Of a stretch of DNA of 64,000 bases, positions 58,830 through 64,000 are shown in pieces. Source of the stretch: Heterobilharzia americana (lineage: Eukaryota > Platyhelminthes > Trematoda > Strigeidida > Schistosomatidae). The position numbers and the translations under genes are program-made. Position 1 is the first letter of the stretch. Every line of letters begins with the position of its first letter. The DNA is taken from NCBI GenBank assembly GCA_944470555.2, contig OX104127.1, forward strand, positions 158,261,276-158,325,275, in the 5' to 3' direction. The notes under the pieces are model-generated. The model did no database searches and was not told the DNA's origin. It saw nothing but the letters and a program-made list of their open reading frames with translations.

Positions 58830-59394
58830 AATAACAAGCAAATTATAACGTGATAAGCAATGTAAGGGTGTCGATTCGAAGGATCTATGAGCCAACAAAA
58901 ATCTATCAAATTGGTGCAATACAATAATCACCAGAAAATAGTCCTTTTCAGTAAATAACTTTCCAGATTAGCTTAGAAAGTTCTTTTTTCCGTTTGATCT
59001 ACATATAACAAACTGTGAAGTCAGTCTTGAACTTAAATTAGCCAATATGTATAGCTGCATACTTTAAATGTTCCATGTCAGATGGATTAGTAACCACGGA
59101 ATGTAGACTTAGCAATGTCTTCTTCCATAGCGTAAGACGACTGCGTTATCCTTATTGAACAGTGGTTAAATAAACATAATCTTAGGCAGATCTAAAGAAG
59201 AGTATTCACGTGGGTTGGAATCACAGGCGGAATATCAGTTCCATTGGGGTCGGCGATACACCTTGCTGACGAATGGTAATAAGTACAAAACCTAGGGAAA
59301 GTAAAGCTTCCTTCCAATTGACTACAGTCAACTAACAACTTGAAACAGTTTATTTGGTGACAAACAAGTACCACTATATACAGGAAAAAAAAGA
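58830..59394. other. No recognisable gene; possible SINE relic near 59,250
   Basis: ggcgatacaccttgctgacg near 59,252-59,271 recalls the upstream side of the 48.6-kb hammerhead, but the rest is too decayed to classify. Confidence 0.3.
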
Positions 59395-59505
59395 AGTAGT
59401 ATTTATCATGGGCTGACATCAGTAAGGGGAACCATTGAAAATCTGGGAGCACTATACAGCTTTTTCGTCCTAGTATGGGACTACTTGGCAGTACTTACTC
59501 ACGAT
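59395..59505 (-). repeat. S1 SINE fragment fused to S2
   Basis: In plus orientation: tatttatcatgggctgacat (tail) and ctttttcgtcctagtatggg (hammerhead complement), ending at cagtacttactcacga, where an S2 head begins. Confidence 0.6.
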
Positions 59506-59690
59506 GCGTAGCTCAGTTGGTGGGCAACGGGGAGTAACCCTGTGGTCGCTGGTTCGAATCCGGCGGCGGTCCAGCTCTTCATCTCACCTTCAATCATCAC
59601 CCAGTATAAATACTAGTCTACCAAACTACAGCTATCACTGATAGTCAAAATGATCATCAATATGATGCGCCACCTCTCTAATTCAGTAGA
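59506..59690 (+). repeat. S2 SINE, well-preserved tRNA-like head
   Basis: A box gtagctcagttggtgggc at 59,511-59,528 and B box ggttcgaatcc at 59,560-59,570, then the family tail caccttcaatcatcaccc and a 3' part to about 59,690. Confidence 0.75.
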
Positions 59691-59754
59691 TTGGGATCGG
59701 GATGAGATGTCCTGACGAGGCAGCCAGTATGAATACAATCAAGTGTTAGTAACG

Positions 59755-59950
59755 CGTCACAAATTCACATGGTAGATAGGCAAAGCCCTTGGTGATTGAA
59801 GTGAAATAAAACTCTGGTGAGCAGTTGGATCTCGTAGCTCAGTTGAAAGAACATCGGGCTGGTAACCCGGTGGTTGCTGGTTCGAATTCGACCACGGTCA
59901 GGATTTTCATCTTACCTTCAATCATCACCCAGTATGTTATCAACCCATGA
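59755..59950 (+). repeat. S2 SINE, second tandem copy
   Basis: A box gtagctcagttgaaagaac and B box ggttcgaattc at 59,879-59,889, with gggctggtaacccggtggtt between them like a tRNA anticodon region. The tail is taccttcaatcatcaccc. The 5' leader (tcacatggtagataggcaaa) is shared with the arms at 16.6 and 20.3 kb. Confidence 0.75.
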
Positions 59951-60067
59951 TGAATACTACCTCTCAATCCTCATTTTTCATAACATCTTGTATCAAATCA
60001 TTTACTTTTTACTTTCAATGTGTTTTTATCAGTTAATTTTATGTTTTATGATAAATCTATTTTGTAG

Positions 60068-60106
60068 GCTAAACAGAGGAGTTGTCTATGGGTTTATTTA
60101 CAATAA
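60068..60106 (+). CDS. Weak candidate for a short terminal exon
   Basis: An acceptor (ctattttgtag) at 60,057-60,067 is followed by 12 codons (AKQRSCLWVYLQ) and TAA in phase 0, matching the donor phase of e7. AATAAA lies at 60,102-60,107, overlapping the stop. This could end the seven-exon gene, but so short an exon can arise by chance. Confidence 0.22.
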   Translation, partial: AKQRSCLWVYLQ

Positions 60107-60199
60107 ATAAATCATATGTTTGCATTAAACCGTATTATGACCTGATAACAAAGACTGACACACATCAGCTGAAGAAGATAGGTGCTGGTTTCGATTATT

Positions 60200-60525
60200 T
60201 CTTTTTCCCCTGGGTTCCGAGGGAAACATAGGGCTTCAGTAGCACGCCTCCATTCCACTCGCTTCTCTGAAGTCTTTTCGACCTCCCTCCACGACAGTCC
60301 ATAAGCTTTCATTTCTTCCTCACATTATGTCCTCCATGTCATCCTCACCTCGGACGCCCAACTCTTCGTTTCCCATTTGAATTCCACTCAACGCCTGGGC
60401 CGAGCACGTGATGTCCCGAAATAGCCTTCTCAGTATACGCCCAATCCATCTCGACTCTCTTGTTTTGCATATTTGTTTTGTGATAGGTTCTTGCTTCGTT
60501 GGTTCGTTCCCAGAGTTGCGTTAGT
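60200..60525 (-). mobile_element. SR2-like LINE fragment O (3' end only)
   Basis: From tttcccctgggttccgaggg to gttggttcgttcccagagtt. It covers the last 320 bp of the ORF region. The nearest relative here is fragment M. No clear tail or target-site duplication. Confidence 0.85.
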
Positions 60526-60963
60526 TTCTATATGGAATAAAGTTTTATAATTTATATGTGTATGCAGAAAATAATGGCAGTGATGACATTTAGGGAATTC
60601 GACCATTGATCACATTCATTTTTTCCCAAATCTATACATTATTTAATGTTTTGTAGTTTGTCTTCTTACAGTAATGTGATTTTAAATTGTATGACACGAA
60701 GTTAATTATACACGAATAGGTAGATATTATACGGAAGTTAAGTAGTATATATGAAATTAGTAAAAAAAATTCTTTTTGTCTAATCTTGTAATGAACGTAT
60801 ATCATACACGGAAAGTATGCGCTTGATACTTAATTAACTGAAAAGTCTTAACTAAATGGTTGCAAGTAAACCGATTTCCTTTTTTGGTGTTATGCTTAGA
60901 AAGTTAATAAGTTAGAATCCCTAGACGTAAATTTACTGATTGATGATACTAGTCAGTCAATAC
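60526..60963. other. No recognisable feature
   Basis: AT-rich, no family or coding signal. Confidence 0.3.
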
Positions 60964-60971
60964 ATAGTGGT

Positions 60972-61548
60972 TTTGGTTGTATTGTGTTCTCTGAACTCGG
61001 TTGTTTAATCGTGAAACTTTCATTATCCTTCTAGATGACATCATCAACACTAACTTCAGTATGAAGTGAGCTGTCAGTATCTCTCTGTGAGTGTTTTAGT
61101 AGCTTGCTTCGACGAAATGGTCTATGATTGGTCGTTTCCTTTGACTGTTGTCACTAACTGTATAGATTTTCCTGCTGGTTGTCCCTCTGCTTGACCTCTG
61201 ACCTTTCTGTCGTTTACCATCTTTCTTATTGGCTGATAGAATGGGTCTGTCTATACATCTATCGACCTGACGTGAATGCCAAGCTTCTAGGAATTCTCTG
61301 ATATTCTTTGTGTTTCCTCTCTCCATCCAACATTTCTACATTGTCGGAACTGAATTCATGTCTATAGACCGCTTCTTCAAGACAAGCCACTAAATCACTC
61401 ACAGAGAGATATTGATACCTCACTTCATACTGAAGTTAGTGCTGATGATGTTGTCTAGAAGGACGATGAAAGCTTCACGATTAAACAGCCTAGCTCAGAG
61501 AACACAATGCAACCTAAATCATCCACCTGAGCTACAAATATTCTTCAT
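60972..61548 (-). mobile_element. PLE lineage D remnant with long inverted termini
   Basis: The ends form an inverted repeat of about 125 bp: ttggttgtattgtgttctct to the left, agaacacaatgcaacc to the right. Inside, a minus-strand frame at 61,096-61,326 reads NTKNIREFLEAWHSRQVDRC and more, a block like the C-terminus after the GIY-YIG domain in PLEs. The 8 bp atagtggt occur at 60,964-60,971 and 61,549-61,556. The termini are those of the short hairpins at 24.66 and 36.73 kb, so this longer copy identifies them as PLE-derived. Confidence 0.72.
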
Positions 61549-61699
61549 ATAGTGGTGTTACGTCATCTAGTTCGGTGATGACATTGCAAAATCATCCATA
61601 AAAATTCAATGAATACTCAGGACTACTCAATGTGAAACTGGTTGCCTACCAGTAAGTAATCAGTGTACATAAACAAGTCCTACGGAAAGTCATTCAAGC

Positions 61700-61965
61700 G
61701 CCAAATAGCTCAGTGGTAATGTAACGTTGCTGACTGTAGCCCTGCGTTCAGATTTGAACTGAGGTTGCAGATACACCTTGTTGACGAGTGCCTAAAAGCA
61801 TGAAACCTTTATTAGGTGGGGCTTCTTGCCAAATGCTTCCATCCAACTAAAACTGGTAAGCTAAGCGTACGTGAAAACGTAAAGGAACTTGGTTCCGCAG
61901 ATACACCTTGACAATGAATTTCAGTATATGCGAAACATGAGTCAAGGGTTTCCTGTCGAATGAAT
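61700..61965 (+). repeat. SINE fragments related to the 48.6-kb element
   Basis: A-box-like aatagctcagtggtaatgta at 61,706-61,725, a B-box relic near 61,750-61,765, then gttgacgagtgcctaaaagc and atgaaacc near 61,780-61,807: a hammerhead with C3 replaced. A second, worse copy (accttgacaatgaatttcag, gcgaaacatg) lies at 61,905-61,940. Confidence 0.6.
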
Positions 61966-61984
61966 CCCCGCATACACAGGAACA

Positions 61985-62756
61985 GGGACAACAAACGAAA
62001 ATCAGTGTAAAACAAGGGTCTGTTTAAAAGCTAAGTCATGTTGAAAATGTTTGATAGAGAGAGTTCTTGCAAACCGTGACAAATATGGCGTTCTTTGTTT
62101 ATTGATTATCCTGAAAGATTGAAAAACATCTATTTGATGTTCTGTTTGCATCAGGTGCCTTACTACCTTTTCAGATACAGATTTCTCGGAATATGCTCAT
62201 AAAATTGAGTAGACACCCTTCTTTCAGTTCGTCCTATATACTTACTTTCACAATCACAGGTGATGTACACCATTGGACGTGACGTGCGATAGGTATTTGT
62301 CTAATTTCGACTTTGCTATTGAGAATAATGTATTGTAAGCTGTTCCCTGCTACCGAACTGATCTCAGTTTACAATACATTATGCTCAATAATGCAGTCAA
62401 AAGTAGACATGTATCTATCTCATGTCACCTTCAAATGTGTTTATTAACTCACTTATTCTTGTGGAAGCAAGTACAGAGGATGGACTGAAAGAAGGGTATC
62501 TACTCAATTTTATGAGCATATTCCAAGAAATCTGTGTCTGAACGGTAGTAACGTCTTTATTAGCGCAATCACCAGGCATGTGATAGAAATAGGACGTCAG
62601 ATATATGTTTTTCAATCTTTCAGGATAATCAATAAACAAAGAAAGCCATATTTGTCACGGTTTGCGGGAACTCTGGCTATCAAATATTTTCAACATCGGC
62701 TATTATTAGCTCTTAAATAGACCCTTGTTTTACACTGATTTTAGTTTATTGTCCCC
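61985..62756. mobile_element. Palindromic pair of PLE lineage C 3' fragments
   Basis: Left arm 61,985-62,341 (minus) and right arm 62,366-62,756 (plus) are inverted copies separated by only about 24 bp. Near the centre taatgtattgtaagctg pairs with cagtttacaatacatta. The coding parts resemble GIY-YIG: the minus strand of the left arm and the plus strand of the right arm both give GRTERRVSTQFYEHIPRN-like text. 3' ends point outward. Confidence 0.8.
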
Positions 62757-62759
62757 GAC

Positions 62760-63180
62760 CCCTGCACTCTATAGATCTAGAATTTTTTCGGTCATCAGAT
62801 ATAAACTAAGATATGTAACTATTAATCCTGTGTTTCATTGACTCATTCACTATCTTATTGTTAATTCTGGACTTCAAATTTCCATTTATTTCTGGATATT
62901 TAAAGTATGTTATGTTGTTATTATGATTACTACTACTTCATTTCAACTGTGGGTTGTGTGTAGCTGATGAAGGGTCGTGAAAGCGAACGAGTCCATTTTA
63001 TTCTGCAAATATCTTCGTTTTTTATCAATATATGAGTAAAACTTGTGCGCTGTGGTAGAACGTAATTCCATTTTTATTGATTTATTCGATTCATCATTCA
63101 TTCACTAATGAACAGTATTGTTTACTGGATTACGTTTATAACTACACAACTTTGAGATATCCTTCATATATTGTCTTAAT
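62760..63180. other. No recognisable gene; PLE-like 3' sequence
   Basis: Includes gtgtagctgatgaagggtcg near 62,959-62,978 and gaaagcgaacgagtcc, which recall the end of a PLE. The sequence just before 63,180 is the probable 3' untranslated part of the minus-strand fragment that follows. Confidence 0.35.
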
Positions 63181-63515
63181 TTCCTCGCCTCTCTTCGTCA
63201 GATGGATGGTAGTAAGATTTTCCACATATCCGGAACAGTTGCTGAGTCATTCCTGTTGCTACATGTGTTAGGTGTTGATTCGATAAACAAAGATTCAGTC
63301 AGTTATCAATCTCTCCCTCCACCCTGTTAAGTTGTTAGTTTTAAGAATTTTCACCTTGTCCCATCCTATTGTGTGATTGTATGTAATTGCATGCATAGCT
63401 ATGACTGAGCTGTTTTCTAAATTCCTTACCTTATTAGGATCTACCAATTTTGATCTAGCTAAGTTTTTGTGTACGGATAGCCTAATTGATCCTAGTCGAC
63501 TACTTTGACCTATGT
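63181..63515 (-). mobile_element. PLE lineage A, left arm of an inverted pair
   Basis: Minus strand: C-terminal GIY-YIG part (tgtgtgattgtatgtaattg complement region, gatcctagtcgactactttg) and the family end with cacatatccggaac. It stops at about 63,515, where a plus copy starts. Confidence 0.8.
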
Positions 63516-64000
63516 ATCCAATTCACCTATGAATTAGAACATAGAGAAGGAGAATTAGCGATGTTTGATCGCCGAATAAAAAGGAAACAAGATGGGAGTT
63601 TAGATGCACTAGTGTCTACAGAAAATCTTCACATTCAAACCGTCACTTAGACTTCAAATTGTCTCACTCGATGTAAGTTAAAGTTGGTTCAGTAAAGTGT
63701 CTAAGTAAGAGGGCCGAAAAACTTACTAATAAAACGGAAGATCTAAAACAAGAAACCAGATACATTAAAGACGCCTCAATCATCAACAATTATCCTCCCA
63801 AATTAATTGATAAGCTCCTTAGGAAAAACATCAGTAACACAGTTATTGATAGTAGTAATAACAGCAACAACAATAGTAATAATGATGTTAATAATAGTAG
63901 TGGTAATACAGTGAACAGAGAATTCAAAACCTCCACAGTATTACCATACAAAGAAGGCACCTCAGAAACACTACGTAGAATTCTCAGTAAGGCTAGCTGG
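63516..64000 (+). mobile_element. PLE lineage A, right arm, cut by the window end
   Basis: Starts at IQFTYELEHREGELAMFDRR and continues through the YRKP step (frameshifted), NNNSNNDVNNSSG, and VLPYKEGTSETLRRILSKAS at the very end. The element continues outside the window. Confidence 0.82.

Noticed and set aside
59506..59900. Genuine tRNA genes
   Set aside because: A and B boxes are good, but I could not find a paired acceptor stem at the ends, and the sequence continues into a SINE tail shared by several copies.
60972..61548. DNA transposon (MITE) with terminal inverted repeats
   Set aside because: The direct repeats around the family are 8-15 bp and variable, and the interior encodes a PLE-like C-terminus, so a retroelement origin fits better.

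Overview
The window looks like repeat-rich nuclear DNA from a blood fluke, most likely Schistosoma. The basis is family-level recognition: an SR2-like RTE-clade LINE with an intact ORF, several Penelope-like elements (PLEs) with GIY-YIG domains, and tRNA-derived SINEs with hammerhead-ribozyme cores of the Sm-alpha type. The species was not determined. There are no bacterial operons, rRNA genes or CRISPR arrays.

Host genes. (1) At 1,786-2,659 (+) lies what looks like the last exon of a gene for a low-complexity Asn/Ser/Ala/His-rich protein. It appears to change frame near 1,871. (2) A second gene on the + strand can be traced through seven exons with canonical splice sites, all in phase 0: 15,642-15,731, 24,484-24,597, 30,098-30,193, 38,530-38,637, 43,758-43,886, 47,678-47,821 and 56,528-56,992. 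Together they give 382 codons without a stop. I do not recognise the protein. Its introns are 3.8-8.9 kb long and hold most of the mobile elements listed here.

Mobile elements. One SR2-like LINE (30,995-34,207) is full length. It has a 1,002-codon endonuclease/reverse transcriptase ORF, a 13-bp target-site duplication and a (TAA)n tail that begins with its own stop codon. About fourteen truncated copies lie on both strands. Two other LINE types (470-1,180; 35,320-36,330; 11,560-12,920) and at least four PLE lineages are present as fragments. SINEs fall into three groups: S1 (tRNA-like head, hammerhead core, conserved 3' tail), S2 (tRNA-like head, no hammerhead seen) and S3 (classic Sm-alpha layout).

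Patterns that stand out. Fragments of S1, S3 and two PLE lineages recur as inverted pairs with the minus copy to the left of the plus copy, so 5' ends meet and 3' ends point outward. Short PLE-derived hairpins carry their own target-site duplications. Large microsatellites sit at fixed places within retroelements: (CTAC)n grows from one codon position of the SR2 ORF, (GAT)n replaces an SR2 tail, and (GTAA)n follows a SINE tail. A 548-bp inverted repeat appears identical by eye between otherwise diverged SR2 copies, which points to gene conversion. One SINE on the minus strand at 48.55 kb keeps every core base of a hammerhead.

All repeat boundaries are by-eye estimates, accurate to roughly 10-50 bp unless a target-site duplication fixes them.
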